64,000 bases of DNA from Ewingella americana ATCC 33852 (GTDB lineage: Bacteria > Pseudomonadota > Gammaproteobacteria > Enterobacterales > Enterobacteriaceae). The stretch's first letter is position 1, and each line of letters begins with the position of its first letter. The DNA is taken from positions 1 through 64,000 of the forward strand of contig NZ_JMPJ01000076.1 in NCBI RefSeq assembly GCF_000735345.1, in the 5' to 3' direction. A program made the translations under genes and the position numbers. Below, piece after piece: positions 23,843 to 32,348 of this stretch. The notes below the pieces were generated by a model. It did not search any database. It saw only the letters and a program-made list of their open reading frames with translations, and had not been told where the DNA came from.

Positions 23843-24841
23843 ATGAGTCGTTATCGTTACTTTCTGATTATTGCGCTGAGCCTGTTTACGCTGATATTAC
23901 TGATGCTGTTTGGCGTTGCGGCGGGGAGCGTTTCCCTGCCGATTTCGCAGGTGTTGTCCTCGCTGGGGCTTTATCAGCCCCCGGTTCCTGACATGATCCA
24001 TCGCATCGTGTTCGAGCTGCGCCTGCCGCGAAGTTTGCTGGCGGCGCTGACCGGAGCGGGTCTGGCGATGGTGGGCGCCTTACTGCAAACCACTACCCGC
24101 AATGAGCTGGCCGACCCTTTTTTGTTCGGACTCTCGTCCGGGGCCTCTGCCGGAGCCGTGGCGGTGATCACCCGCTATGGCGATCGGCTCGGCGCGTGGG
24201 GTTTGCCGATTTCGGCCTTCGCGGGGGGCATTCTTTCTGCGGTTTCGGTGATGCTGCTCTTTATGCTGCAACGCGCCAAAGGGGCAGAAAAACTGGTGAT
24301 TAGCGGTCTGGCGATCTCTTTCCTGTTTGGCGCACTGACTAACTATCTGGTGTTTTCAGGCGATCAGCGCGCGGCAAGTTCGGTGCTATTTTGGTCGCTG
24401 GGGGGATTAGGGCTGGCGCGATGGGACAACATTGGCTTTGCCGTGGCGGCCGTTGCGCTACTGTCTGCCTTGGTCGCATTGCGCTGGCGCTGGCTGGATG
24501 CCCTGCTGGCAGGAGAACAAACCGCGATTTCTCTGGGAATAAACCTCACCCGCCTGCGAATTGAAATCTTCCTCGGCTGCGCGCTGGCGACCTCTTTATT
24601 AGTCTCTTTAACCGGGGTGATTGGCTTTGTTGGGCTGATGGTGCCCCATCTGGCACGGCCGCTGTGCGGGGTTCGCCACCGATTATTGCTGCCGGTGGTG
24701 GCACTGTTCGGCGCCATATTAATGTCAGGCGGCGACCTGCTGAGTAGGTTACTGATTGCCCCCCAAGAGCTGCCGATTGGCATTATCACCGCCGGATTAG
24801 GCGGCATTTTTGTCTTGGCAATCCTGTTAAAAAGCCAATAA
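23843..24841 (+). CDS. FecCD-family permease
   Basis: An inner-membrane permease of 332 aa with eight to ten hydrophobic helices. Marks of the FecCD/BtuC family include LRLPRSLLAALTGAGLAMVGALLQTTTRNELADPFLFGLSSGAS near residues 58-100 and GFVGLMVPHLARPLCGVRHR near 265-285, the latter being the ATPase-coupling region. It would work as a homodimer with the ATPase and binding protein encoded upstream. I chose the ATG at 23843, three bases past the preceding stop; a TTG at 23837 overlapping that stop is an alternative. A strong terminator follows directly. Confidence 0.92.
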   Translation: MSRYRYFLIIALSLFTLILLMLFGVAAGSVSLPISQVLSSLGLYQPPVPDMIHRIVFELRLPRSLLAALTGAGLAMVGALLQTTTRNELADPFLFGLSSGASAGAVAVITRYGDRLGAWGLPISAFAGGILSAVSVMLLFMLQRAKGAEKLVISGLAISFLFGALTNYLVFSGDQRAASSVLFWSLGGLGLARWDNIGFAVAAVALLSALVALRWRWLDALLAGEQTAISLGINLTRLRIEIFLGCALATSLLVSLTGVIGFVGLMVPHLARPLCGVRHRLLLPVVALFGAILMSGGDLLSRLLIAPQELPIGIITAGLGGIFVLAILLKSQ

Positions 24842-24842
24842 A

Positions 24843-24876
24843 AAAACCGGCGCTATGCAGCCATAGCGCCGGTTTT
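24843..24876. terminator. Strong bidirectional intrinsic terminator
   Basis: A perfect 15-bp stem, AAAACCGGCGCTATG (24843-24857) with CATAGCGCCGGTTTT (24862-24876), and a CAGC loop. A and T runs on both sides allow termination of both the FecCD gene (plus) and the convergent qorB gene (minus). Confidence 0.92.
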
Positions 24877-24890
24877 AAGCTGCCCAGAAC

Positions 24891-25748
24891 TTAAAGAGAT
24901 TTTAAGGTCGCCTCAATAACCTCTTGATAAGGCGTGGTTTTACGCCCGATCAGTTTGCTCAGGGTTTTGCTGTCGTCGAACAGGCCGCCCTGCGCCGCAC
25001 CGGCGTCTGAATCCGCCAGCAGATTGGCGAAACCTTCCGGCAAGCCCGCGCCAAGCAGTGCCTTGGCGAACTCATCTTGCGACAGGTTAACGTAGTCCAC
25101 TTTTTTGCCCGACTGGCGCGCAATCTCGGCGGAGAACTCAGCCAAGGTATAGCTTTCATCTCCCGCCAGCTCGTAAATTTTCCCGCCCTGATTTTCCAGC
25201 TGCAATACCGCCGCTGCGGCTTCGGCGTAATCTTCACGGGTGGCCGAAGAGATGCGGCCTTCGCCCACTGCGCCGATAAACGCATTGTGAGCCAGTGCCG
25301 GAGCAATGCTCGCCGCGTAGTTTTCGGTGTACCAGCCGTTGCGCAAAATCACCGCCGGCACGCCGGAGGCCTTCAGCGCCGCTTCCGTCGCGCGGTGCTC
25401 AGTGCCCAACCCCAGTTTGGTAGTGTCAGCGTGCAGCAAACTGGTATAAGCGATCAATTTCACCCCGGCGCGTTTCGCCGCGTCAATCACCGCCTGGTGT
25501 TGTGCTTCACGCTGGCCGATTTCGTTTGAGGAGATCAGCAGCACTTTTTCCACGCCTTTGAAGGCGCTGTCCAGCGTGGCGGGCTGGGTGTAATCCGCCT
25601 GACGCACATCGACGCCAAGGTCAGACAGCTCTTTGGCTTTTGCAGGGCTGCGCACTGCCGCGACAATCTGGTTCGCAGGCACTTTCTTCAACAACGCTGC
25701 GATAACAAGGCGGCCCAGTTGGCCGGTAGCACCGGTAATAGCGATCAT
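24891..25748 (-). CDS. qorB: NAD(P)H:quinone oxidoreductase, QorB/YtfG-like
   Basis: A 285-residue NAD(P)-binding protein of the NmrA/QOR2 group (atypical short-chain dehydrogenase fold). It has the nucleotide-binding GATGQLGRLV near residues 5-14, AYTSLLHADT near 100, and VILRNGWYTENY near 134, as in E. coli QorB, which reduces quinones with NADPH. The ATG at 25748 has GGAG upstream; an in-frame start at 25832 would add 28 atypical residues. The divergent HxlR gene matches the qorB/ytfH arrangement known from E. coli, so I infer regulation by that protein through the shared intergenic repeat. Confidence 0.85.
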   Translation of the reverse strand: MIAITGATGQLGRLVIAALLKKVPANQIVAAVRSPAKAKELSDLGVDVRQADYTQPATLDSAFKGVEKVLLISSNEIGQREAQHQAVIDAAKRAGVKLIAYTSLLHADTTKLGLGTEHRATEAALKASGVPAVILRNGWYTENYAASIAPALAHNAFIGAVGEGRISSATREDYAEAAAAVLQLENQGGKIYELAGDESYTLAEFSAEIARQSGKKVDYVNLSQDEFAKALLGAGLPEGFANLLADSDAGAAQGGLFDDSKTLSKLIGRKTTPYQEVIEATLKSL

Positions 25749-25842
25749 GATGTTTCTCCGAAAGTGAATTAAGTTCGATTGGACGGTCGTCTTATGACGA
25801 AACAGTCTGAATATCGCGTCCGTGAAATACATCCTATGCGAT

Positions 25843-25881
25843 ATACTAACTTTTCGTAAGTACGTACAAAAAGGTTAGTAT
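25843..25881. promoter_or_regulatory. Inverted repeat in the qorB-hxlR intergenic region, likely HxlR operator
   Basis: ATACTAAC (25843-25850) is repeated inverted as GTTAGTAT (25874-25881), with the small palindrome GTACGTAC (25860-25867) between. The right arm overlaps the ribosome site and the first two bases of the HxlR start codon. Placement between divergent genes fits control of both, including autoregulation. Confidence 0.6.
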
Positions 25882-26311
25882 GAAATTAACATCATTGCCG
25901 ATCGAAACGGGCGAAGAACAAGTCACAGAGAATATTCTTGGAGAGCGTCTTCGCCGGGGTGAAGTGATGAGCGCCGACTGCCCATCGCGGGAGATCCTCA
26001 GCCACGTCACCAGCCGCTGGGGCGTTTTAGTGCTGATTGCTCTGAGCGACGGCACCCAGCGATTCAGCGAATTACGCCGTAAAATCAACGGAGTAAGTGA
26101 GAAGATGCTGGCCCAAACCTTACAAACGCTGGAAACCGACGGCTTTGTTGATCGCATCTCCTACCCCGTAGTGCCACCCCATGTGGAATACAGCCTGACC
26201 CCACTTGGCGTCGAGGTGCAAACACAGCTCGCCGGGCTAACGGACTGGGTGGAAACCAACCTGCACCGCATCATTAACCAGCGCAATCTGCGTCTGGTGG
26301 ACAAACAATAA
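25880..26311 (+). CDS. HxlR-family transcriptional regulator (QorR/YtfH-like)
   Basis: A 143-residue winged-helix regulator of the HxlR family. The domain (about residues 35-125) contains the Cys-Pro start CPSREILSHVTSRWGVLVLIAL, then FSELRRKINGVSEKMLAQTLQTLE (recognition region), then PPHVEYSLTPLG. These regulators often sense quinones or electrophiles through the N-terminal Cys (here Cys35). The gene is divergent from qorB. A right operator arm overlaps its own start codon, which suggests strong negative autoregulation. Confidence 0.9.
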   Translation: MKLTSLPIETGEEQVTENILGERLRRGEVMSADCPSREILSHVTSRWGVLVLIALSDGTQRFSELRRKINGVSEKMLAQTLQTLETDGFVDRISYPVVPPHVEYSLTPLGVEVQTQLAGLTDWVETNLHRIINQRNLRLVDKQ

Positions 26312-26332
26312 GGGCCCGCAATGCAGGCCCTT
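26310..26332. terminator. Weak terminator-like hairpin
   Basis: AAGGGCC (26310-26316) pairs with GGCCCTT (26326-26332) around a 9-base loop, between the convergent HxlR gene and the NTF2-like gene. The following sequence has only a short T stretch. Confidence 0.45.
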
Positions 26333-26356
26333 GGCTGTTTAATCATAGTCCGCTTG

Positions 26357-26749
26357 TTAGATTGCGGCGGCGGTTTCGTGTAAATGTCGCCAGATCACTT
26401 TGCCCTCCGCATCCACTGAAAACACCACGGTCGAGTAGCGCAGCGTGGCGTTCTGGCCGGGAAGCTGTTGGCGTTCCTGATAGCTGACCACCGCGCCGTC
26501 GGCGCTTTCTGCTACCAGCTTCATGTCTGCGATTTCAATCTGAAGGCCGTTTTTTGCGCCGTGCTGCGATTGAAAAAACCCGCACAACTTCTCAAAATCC
26601 AACACATGACCACTCAGCGTCACCATCGAATAATGCGGGCTGAAGCGGCCCAGCAGCTGGTCGCAGGTGGTTTGCGAAGAGTTGGCATCACCCAGCCAGC
26701 TGGCGATTAAGTCATGTGCATCAAGCACTTCCTGAAAATAACGGTTCAC
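26357..26749 (-). CDS. NTF2-like / SnoaL-type small protein (DUF4440-like)
   Basis: A 130-residue cytoplasmic protein with the alpha+beta cone pattern of the NTF2-like superfamily: helices at the start (RYFQEVLDAHDLIASWL), then strands with YSMVTLSGHVLDFE, a helix CGFFQSQHG, and a final strand pair RYSTVVFSVDAEGKVIWRHLHET. Family members are enzymes or ligand-binding proteins of many kinds, so no reaction is assigned. It overlaps the upstream MFS gene by 4 bases (ATGA) and is therefore co-translated with it. Confidence 0.75.
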   Translation of the reverse strand: MNRYFQEVLDAHDLIASWLGDANSSQTTCDQLLGRFSPHYSMVTLSGHVLDFEKLCGFFQSQHGAKNGLQIEIADMKLVAESADGAVVSYQERQQLPGQNATLRYSTVVFSVDAEGKVIWRHLHETAAAI

Positions 26750-28128
26750 GATGTCTCCTGGTTTAAGGTGTTAACAAGGCTGCGATTGGCGATTCGACAA
26801 CACAGCGCAATGGGAATAAAGACGCTCAGGGCGGCCAGTAAGAAGCAGAGTTGGTAGGCGTGTTCGGCACTCAGACCGGAATAACCGAGCAAGAGGTTGA
26901 GTAGCAGGCTGAGCAGGGTTACGCCGAGACAAAAACTCAGCTGGCGGTTGATGTTCCACAGCGCGCTGGCGTCGGCCAACTGGCGGTCTTCAATCTGAAT
27001 AAACGCCGTGCTTTGCGCCGTGCTGCTGCACAAACTGCTGCCGAACCCCATCAGCGCGAAGGCGGTGACTTGCAGGCCGATATCCGCCGCGCCGCTGATC
27101 TGAGTCAGCGTGGCAATGCCCATCCCCTGCACCAAACAGCCAGCAATAAACAGCGGGCGCGGCCCCAGCTTGTTAAAGGTTTTCCCCGTCAGGCTAATGG
27201 CAATAAAAGAAGCCAGCGACCACGGCAGCATCAAAATACCCACCTGCGCCGCATGCATTTTGAGCTGGTCTTGCAGGTAGAGCATGGCGACCAGGCTGAC
27301 GCCGGTAAACAGCCCCGGAATGAACTGATAGATAATCATCGAAATGCGCAGCAGCGGATCCTGCACCAGTCGCAAATTGAGCAGCGGCTGAGGTAAACGC
27401 AGCGAGTAAAGCACATAAGCCGTCATCAGCAAGGCACCCGCTAGCAGCAGCCCGCCGCCGAACAGCATCTGCTGGCCATCCCCCAGATAGGTCAGGCCGA
27501 GTAAAATCAGGGTCAACGCCCCACACAGCATCACCAAACCTCGCCCATCGAAATGCCCGGCGGCAACTTTCTCGGTTTCAGGTTTTAACCAGCAGGCCGC
27601 CAGAATCAACGCAATAAAAGCCAGAGGCAGGGAGGCAAAAAACACCCAGCGCCAGCTCAGGCTGTCGACGATCATGCCGCCAACGGCCGGAGACAATGCC
27701 GGCGCCATAAGCCCCACCAGCATGATCACGGATGAAAGCTTGGCTCGCTGGTGACTCGGGTAAAGTGCGTAAGTCAGCGTCTGGCCGAGCGGGATCAGCA
27801 AGCCGCCGCCCAACCCTTGCACCACCCGCCAGCCAATCAGCTGCGCCATCGAATTCGACAGCCCCGCGCCGCAGGAGCCGAGAATAAATATCAATAATGA
27901 GATGATAAACAGTCGTTTAGCGCCAATACGCTGGGCCAGCCAGCGGCTGAGCGGAATAATCAATGTCAGGCCAAGAATGTAGCCATTGCTGACCCAAGCC
28001 AGCAGGCTGACCGGCGCGGCGAAGTGGCGGCCGATGTCCGGGTAGGCCACGTTAGCGATAAACATATTGATCAGATCGACAAAAAAGCCCAGCAGGTAGA
28101 CGCTGGCGACGCGCATCCGGTAAGTCAT
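26746..28128 (-). CDS. MFS drug-efflux transporter, DHA2 family
   Basis: A 460-residue inner-membrane exporter with about 14 helices. LINMFIANVAYPDIGRHF lies in helix 1 (the family usually has an acidic residue before the x-x-IVNVALP pattern; here it is DLINMFIANVAYP), followed by QRIGAKRLF (motif A) and GWRVVQGLGGGLLIPLGQ (motif B). It heads a two-gene unit with the NTF2-like gene and diverges from the LysR gene at 28254, which is its likely regulator. The substrate is unknown. Confidence 0.9.
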   Translation of the reverse strand: MTYRMRVASVYLLGFFVDLINMFIANVAYPDIGRHFAAPVSLLAWVSNGYILGLTLIIPLSRWLAQRIGAKRLFIISLLIFILGSCGAGLSNSMAQLIGWRVVQGLGGGLLIPLGQTLTYALYPSHQRAKLSSVIMLVGLMAPALSPAVGGMIVDSLSWRWVFFASLPLAFIALILAACWLKPETEKVAAGHFDGRGLVMLCGALTLILLGLTYLGDGQQMLFGGGLLLAGALLMTAYVLYSLRLPQPLLNLRLVQDPLLRISMIIYQFIPGLFTGVSLVAMLYLQDQLKMHAAQVGILMLPWSLASFIAISLTGKTFNKLGPRPLFIAGCLVQGMGIATLTQISGAADIGLQVTAFALMGFGSSLCSSTAQSTAFIQIEDRQLADASALWNINRQLSFCLGVTLLSLLLNLLLGYSGLSAEHAYQLCFLLAALSVFIPIALCCRIANRSLVNTLNQETS

Positions 28129-28210
28129 AGAGTTCTCAGAATATAAAGCAGTAAAGCGAGCAGTCTAGAGCCTTAACTGTGCGAGATAAATCGGCTTACT
28201 GGCGTTACAC

Positions 28211-28229
28211 TGTCAAAATAACTTTGACA
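28211..28229. promoter_or_regulatory. Palindromic site between divergent MFS and LysR genes
   Basis: TGTCAAA (28211-28217), five bases, then TTTGACA (28223-28229) form a perfect dyad. It lies 25 bases before the LysR start codon and about 80 bases before the MFS start, the expected position for a LysR binding site acting on both genes. Confidence 0.6.
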
Positions 28230-28253
28230 ATAATGTCAGCGAAGCGAGAAATC

Positions 28254-29150
28254 ATGCTGAATTTACAGCGACTAGAAATGTATGTTGCGGTGGTGGCATC
28301 AGGCAGTTTTACTGCCGCGGCCAATACCCTCGGCCTGACTAAAGCCGTGGTCAGTTTCAACATTAAGCAGTTGGAGAATGAGCTGGGCGTCGCCCTGCTA
28401 ACCCGCAGCACCCGGCGCATTGCCATGACCGACGCCGGAGAGCGATTTTACCTGCGCTGCCTGCAATTGCTGCAAGACGCCGAAAGCGTGCTCGACGACG
28501 TGCGCCGCGACCACTCCGGCCTGCAAGGTTTGCTGCGCATCACCACCACGCCGGAATATGGCGCGCGGGTGGTAGTTCCGGCGCTGGCGGCTTTCTCCCT
28601 GCTTCACCCGCAGCTTAGGGTTCAGCACGTCTCTTCATCCAATCACGACGATTTGATTTCTGGCCGTTTCGACGTGGCCATTCGCCTCGGGCAGTTGGCA
28701 GACTCCAGCCACCACGCGGCGCTGATTGACCGATTTGATATTCTGCCCGTCGCAGCCCCGGACTATTTGCAGCAATGGGGTGGCGATATCACGGATTTAC
28801 CCCAGCTAGAGCAGGCGCGGTGGATTGCCCACAGCCGCCTGAATACCCCGCTAACTTGGCAAGTACTGACCCCAGCCGGCGAAAGCGTGCTTTTTAACGC
28901 CGGTCAAAGCCCGATGCTAATGGCCGACAGCGCCTCCTCTTTGCTGGCCTTTGCTCTTAACGGCGCGGGCATTGCGCTACTGCCCGCGTGGTTGGTAGAA
29001 AGTGACATTGTCACTAAAAAGCTGATCCATTTGCTGCCCGATCACCGTTTTCCGCCGCAGGGGATTTATGCCCTCTACCCCAACACACGCCACGTGCCGG
29101 AAAAAGTGCGGGCTTTTATCGACTTTTTACAGCGCCGGGTGGCAGGCTGA
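28254..29150 (+). CDS. LysR-family transcriptional regulator
   Basis: A 298-residue LysR protein starting MLNLQRLEMYV at the ATG at 28254; upstream in-frame codons would add about 25 residues outside the family pattern. HTH: FTAAANTLGLTKAVVSFNIKQLE (about 18-40). The effector domain opens GLLRITTTPEYGARVVVPAL near residue 90. It resembles the regulators that sit beside efflux genes, here the divergent DHA2 pump. The dyad 25 bp upstream is a likely binding site. The inducer is unknown. Confidence 0.92.
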   Translation: MLNLQRLEMYVAVVASGSFTAAANTLGLTKAVVSFNIKQLENELGVALLTRSTRRIAMTDAGERFYLRCLQLLQDAESVLDDVRRDHSGLQGLLRITTTPEYGARVVVPALAAFSLLHPQLRVQHVSSSNHDDLISGRFDVAIRLGQLADSSHHAALIDRFDILPVAAPDYLQQWGGDITDLPQLEQARWIAHSRLNTPLTWQVLTPAGESVLFNAGQSPMLMADSASSLLAFALNGAGIALLPAWLVESDIVTKKLIHLLPDHRFPPQGIYALYPNTRHVPEKVRAFIDFLQRRVAG

Positions 29151-29197
29151 GGAAGTCTGGCTAAGCTAAGTGATGGAATTTTATGGGGTATGATTAA

Positions 29198-29731
29198 ATG
29201 ATTATCGAAACCGAACGCTTATATCTCCGGCCTATCGCCCAGACAGATTTAGAATCAATTTGGGCAATTTATGGCGATCCGCAGACTCACCTTTTCAATC
29301 CGGCGGGTCCTTACCCTGATATCGCCTATACCCAAGCAAAACTGACCAACTGGCTAGCCGAATGGTCTCGCAATGGCTTTGGTAACTGGGCAATTTCTCT
29401 GCGCAGCGCGCCCGCTAAGGTGATTGGCTGTGGTGGCCTTAGTCGCCGACAGATAGATGAAACGCGCAATATCAATCTCGGCTATCGGTTTTCAACGGCG
29501 GTTTGGGGGCAGGGGTTGGCGACCGAGTTGGCCTTAGCTGCACTTGATTATGGTTTTGAGCAACTTAAGTTGCCGGAGATTTCTGCGACGGTAAGAGAGA
29601 ACCATCTCGCGTCGCGACGGGTGCTGGAAAAAGTCGGCATGCATCAGGTGGGTTCTCTTGCCGAAGAGGGGCATAAAATCGGCAGCGCGGTATACACCAT
29701 TGTCGCCGAAAAGCATCGCGCCATGCGCTGA
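29198..29731 (+). CDS. GNAT acetyltransferase, RimJ/RimL type
   Basis: A 177-residue acetyl-CoA-dependent N-acetyltransferase. It starts IIETERLYLRPIAQTDLE, typical of the RimJ/RimL (Acetyltransf_3) branch, has FGNWAISLR near residue 60, and has the acetyl-CoA pyrophosphate-binding region GYRFSTAVWGQGLATELALAALDYGFE near 95-120, then ENHLASRRVLEKVGM. Such proteins modify N-terminal amines, small molecules or antibiotics. No partner gene indicates which. It stands alone between a LysR gene and tehB. Confidence 0.88.
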   Translation: MIIETERLYLRPIAQTDLESIWAIYGDPQTHLFNPAGPYPDIAYTQAKLTNWLAEWSRNGFGNWAISLRSAPAKVIGCGGLSRRQIDETRNINLGYRFSTAVWGQGLATELALAALDYGFEQLKLPEISATVRENHLASRRVLEKVGMHQVGSLAEEGHKIGSAVYTIVAEKHRAMR

Positions 29732-29820
29732 GTTAAAAACTCGGAACAAAAACTACGGGGAAATGCGCGGCTTTCGGAGGATAATGGCGGCATTCTGAGG
29801 ATCCAGAGACAAAGGAAAGT

Positions 29821-30426
29821 ATGATGTCCAACCAGCCAGCAGCAGAAGATTACTACTCCGAAAAATATGGCCTGACCCGCACCCACTCCGAAGTTATTTT
29901 TGCCGCCCAGCAGGTTCCGCCGGGCAAGGTGCTTGATTTAGGTTGCGGCAGTGGTCGCAACTCGCTGTATCTCAATCTCAAAGGCTCGACGGTCACCGCG
30001 TGGGATTTCAACTCGCTGAGCATTGCTAAACTCAATGACATTATCCAAGCAGAATCCCTGCAAGGGATTGAAACAGCAGAAGTTAACCTGAATGCGCATC
30101 GCTTTAGCGGCGAGTATGACTTTATCCTCTCCACCGTGGTGATGATGTTCTTAGAGCGCAGCAGCATCCCGAATATTATTGCCGATATGCACGCCAGCAC
30201 CCGACCGGGGGGCTACAACCTGATTGTCGCCGCCATGGACAGCCCAGACTACCCTTGCCCGCTGCCTTTCCCCTTCAGCTTCCAGCCCAACGAACTGCGT
30301 GACTATTACCAAGGTTGGAACATAGTGAAATACAACGAAGACGTCGGCGAACTGCACAAACGCGACGCCAACGGTAATCGCTACAAAATGCGTTTCGCCA
30401 CCCTGCTGGCACAAAAACCGGCCTGA
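29821..30426 (+). CDS. tehB: Tellurite methyltransferase TehB-like
   Basis: A cytoplasmic SAM-dependent methyltransferase of 201 aa closely resembling E. coli TehB over its whole length. Seen are [10 protein letters not shown], the motif [16 protein letters not shown] (about residues 39-53), [14 protein letters not shown] (99-112), [19 protein letters not shown] and the C-terminal [18 protein letters not shown]. TehB detoxifies tellurite by volatile or SAM-dependent conversion. TehA is not adjacent here. The start may be the ATG at 29824, which is better spaced from AAAGGA. The AraC-type gene begins three bases after its stop. Confidence 0.88.
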   Translation: MMSNQPAAEDYYSEKYGLTRTHSEVIFAAQQVPPGKVLDLGCGSGRNSLYLNLKGSTVTAWDFNSLSIAKLNDIIQAESLQGIETAEVNLNAHRFSGEYDFILSTVVMMFLERSSIPNIIADMHASTRPGGYNLIVAAMDSPDYPCPLPFPFSFQPNELRDYYQGWNIVKYNEDVGELHKRDANGNRYKMRFATLLAQKPA

Positions 30427-30429
30427 CCC

Positions 30430-31257
30430 ATGGCGCAGTCGGTGAGCAAGCCTGAGCAAGTGCGTTACTATCGCCCGGATGATATTCCGGGCATGGTGCT
30501 GGGCGAGGCGCACTTCACCGATTTCAGCTTTGAGCCGCATTTCCATCTGGATTACCACATCGGCCTGATAAGCCATGGCGTGCAGCATCAGCGATTTTGT
30601 GGGCAAACCGGGCTGCTGGGCGCCGGTCGGGTTTCGATTATGCCGCCCGGCGAGATCCACACCGGCACGCCGGAAAACAACAATGCCTATACCCTGCGCA
30701 CCTTCCGCGTTGCCCCTGCTTTGCTCAATAATCTGGCGGAAGAGTTTTCTGGCCGCCACCAGCCGTTGGCCGTCGGCGCGGGAATTATTGAAGCGCCAGA
30801 TCTCAGCAAGCATCTGTCGGTGCTTCATCAACTGATGGCGCAAAAGAGTGATTCGGCAGGGCATTCGTTTGACGAGCAATATTTGGCCGCACTCGAGCCG
30901 CTGTTTATTCAGCTAAAAGTCACGAGGCCGGTGGAGACGCAACAGGGCTTGTCAAAACGCCAATGGGGAGAGATTGAAGCTTACTGCCACGCGCATTTGG
31001 CGGAGAAAATCTCACTGAGCGAACTGGCGGGGTTGTGCGGGTTGAATCGATTTCAGTTTCTGCGCTGTTTCAGTAAACAGACCGGCATGACGCCTTATGC
31101 CTGGCTGAAACGTCTGCGGTTGGAAGTGGCCTGTAGCCTGCTGGGGCAACCAGGGAGAAGCATTGCGGACATCGCGTCCGCAGTGGGTTTTTATGATCAA
31201 AGCCATTTCAACCGCGCGTTCCGCTGGGCTTTCGGCGTCGCGCCTTCTCACTACTAG
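30430..31257 (+). CDS. AraC-family transcriptional regulator
   Basis: A 275-residue regulator. The N-terminal cupin-like sensing domain (about residues 20-150) includes FEPHFHLDYHIGLI and MPPGEIHTGTPEN. The C-terminal double HTH (about 175-270) has ISLSELAGLCGLNRFQFLRCFSKQTGMTPYAWLKRLRLE and SIADIASAVGFYDQSHFNRAFRWAFGVAPSHY, the full AraC signature. It begins three bases after the tehB stop without a clear ribosome site, so it is probably coupled to tehB. The ligand is unknown. Confidence 0.92.
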   Translation: MAQSVSKPEQVRYYRPDDIPGMVLGEAHFTDFSFEPHFHLDYHIGLISHGVQHQRFCGQTGLLGAGRVSIMPPGEIHTGTPENNNAYTLRTFRVAPALLNNLAEEFSGRHQPLAVGAGIIEAPDLSKHLSVLHQLMAQKSDSAGHSFDEQYLAALEPLFIQLKVTRPVETQQGLSKRQWGEIEAYCHAHLAEKISLSELAGLCGLNRFQFLRCFSKQTGMTPYAWLKRLRLEVACSLLGQPGRSIADIASAVGFYDQSHFNRAFRWAFGVAPSHY

Positions 31258-31289
31258 TTATAAATCACTAATTAAATCAATAAGTATCA

Positions 31290-31315
31290 TGGAATCCTGA
31301 AATCTCGGGATTCCA
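31290..31315. terminator. Hairpin between convergent araC-type and metQ-like genes
   Basis: TGGAATCC (31290-31297) pairs with GGATTCCA (31308-31315) around a 10-base loop. It is well placed between the two stop codons, but a T-run is lacking on both strands. Confidence 0.5.
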
Positions 31316-31321
31316 CAATCA

Positions 31322-32146
31322 TTACCAACCTTTGACCGCGTCACCGTGATAGATCTTGTCGGCAGCGGCGGCAACTTCATCAGTCTGATACGCCTTAACC
31401 AGATCCTTCACCTTCTCGCTGTCTTTGTTGTCCTCACGCGCCACAATAATGTTCACGTAAGGTGAGTTTTTATCTTCTACAAACAGGCCATTCTTGGCTG
31501 GCGTCAAGCCAACTTGGCTGGAGTAGTTGGTGTTGATGATAGCCAAGTCGATTTTGTCGTCGTCGATGGCGCGGGTTAGCTGCGGCGCTTCGATTTCAAC
31601 AATTTTCAGGTGTTTCGGGTTCTCGACGATATCCAGAGAAGTCGGCAGTAAGCCCACGTTATCCTTCAGCTTGATCAAGCCCTGTTTTTGCAGCAGCAAC
31701 AGCGAGCGACCCAGATTGGTTGGGTCATTCGGCACGGCAACCTGCGCGCCATCTTTCAGCTCGGAGACCGATTTGATTTTGCGCGAGTAGCCCGCGATTG
31801 GGTACACGAAGGTGTTACCGACCGCCGCCAGTTTATAGCCACGCTCTTTGATCTGTTTTTCCAGATAAGGGCCGTGCTGGAAGGAGTTGGCGTCGATGTC
31901 GCCGCTGCTCAGTGCTGAGTTTGGCAGCACATAATCGGTGAAAGTCACCACTTCAACGTCGAGATTGTATTTCTCTTTAGCGACTTTTTTGACCGTGTCC
32001 CACAGCGGCTGGTCGATACCGGCACTGATACCGACTTTGATGTGGTTGTCATCTTTCTTCGGGCCACAGCCGCTGAGGATCAGCGCGCTTGCCAAGGAAA
32101 CTGTTAATAAAGAAGCTTTTACCGCGTGTTTGAGAGAGGTGCGCAT
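31322..32146 (-). CDS. MetQ/NlpA-family substrate-binding lipoprotein
   Basis: A 274-residue lipoprotein. The N-terminal signal ends in the lipobox ILSGC (Cys at about residue 27), so the mature protein is lipid-anchored in the periplasm. The body matches the NlpA/MetQ family: IKVGISAGIDQPLW, VVTFTDYVLPNSALSSGDIDANSFQHGPYLE, and VAVPNDPTNLGRSLLLLQKQGLIKL. Family members bind methionine or related ligands for the MetNI importer, but no metN or metI gene is next to it, so it resembles an orphan NlpA. The ATG at 32146 (GGAAAG upstream) is preferred to a TTG at 32152. No MetJ box was recognised. Confidence 0.88.
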   Translation of the reverse strand: MRTSLKHAVKASLLTVSLASALILSGCGPKKDDNHIKVGISAGIDQPLWDTVKKVAKEKYNLDVEVVTFTDYVLPNSALSSGDIDANSFQHGPYLEKQIKERGYKLAAVGNTFVYPIAGYSRKIKSVSELKDGAQVAVPNDPTNLGRSLLLLQKQGLIKLKDNVGLLPTSLDIVENPKHLKIVEIEAPQLTRAIDDDKIDLAIINTNYSSQVGLTPAKNGLFVEDKNSPYVNIIVAREDNKDSEKVKDLVKAYQTDEVAAAADKIYHGDAVKGW

Positions 32147-32348
32147 AGACAATGTCTTTCCTTAAACTATAAAAAACAACCAAAGTGAAGGTGCCCGCCG
32201 GGCTAGTTTTGTGGCGTGAGTTTTTCAAACCCCGCCCGCGCTGGCAAATAAGAAAAAGACATAACCTATGCATTAAAAATGCGAGACTTTTTTCAGGCTT
32301 TCAGCCTGTAAATTCAAGGGTATAAATTAAATACAGTGGCGATGGACT

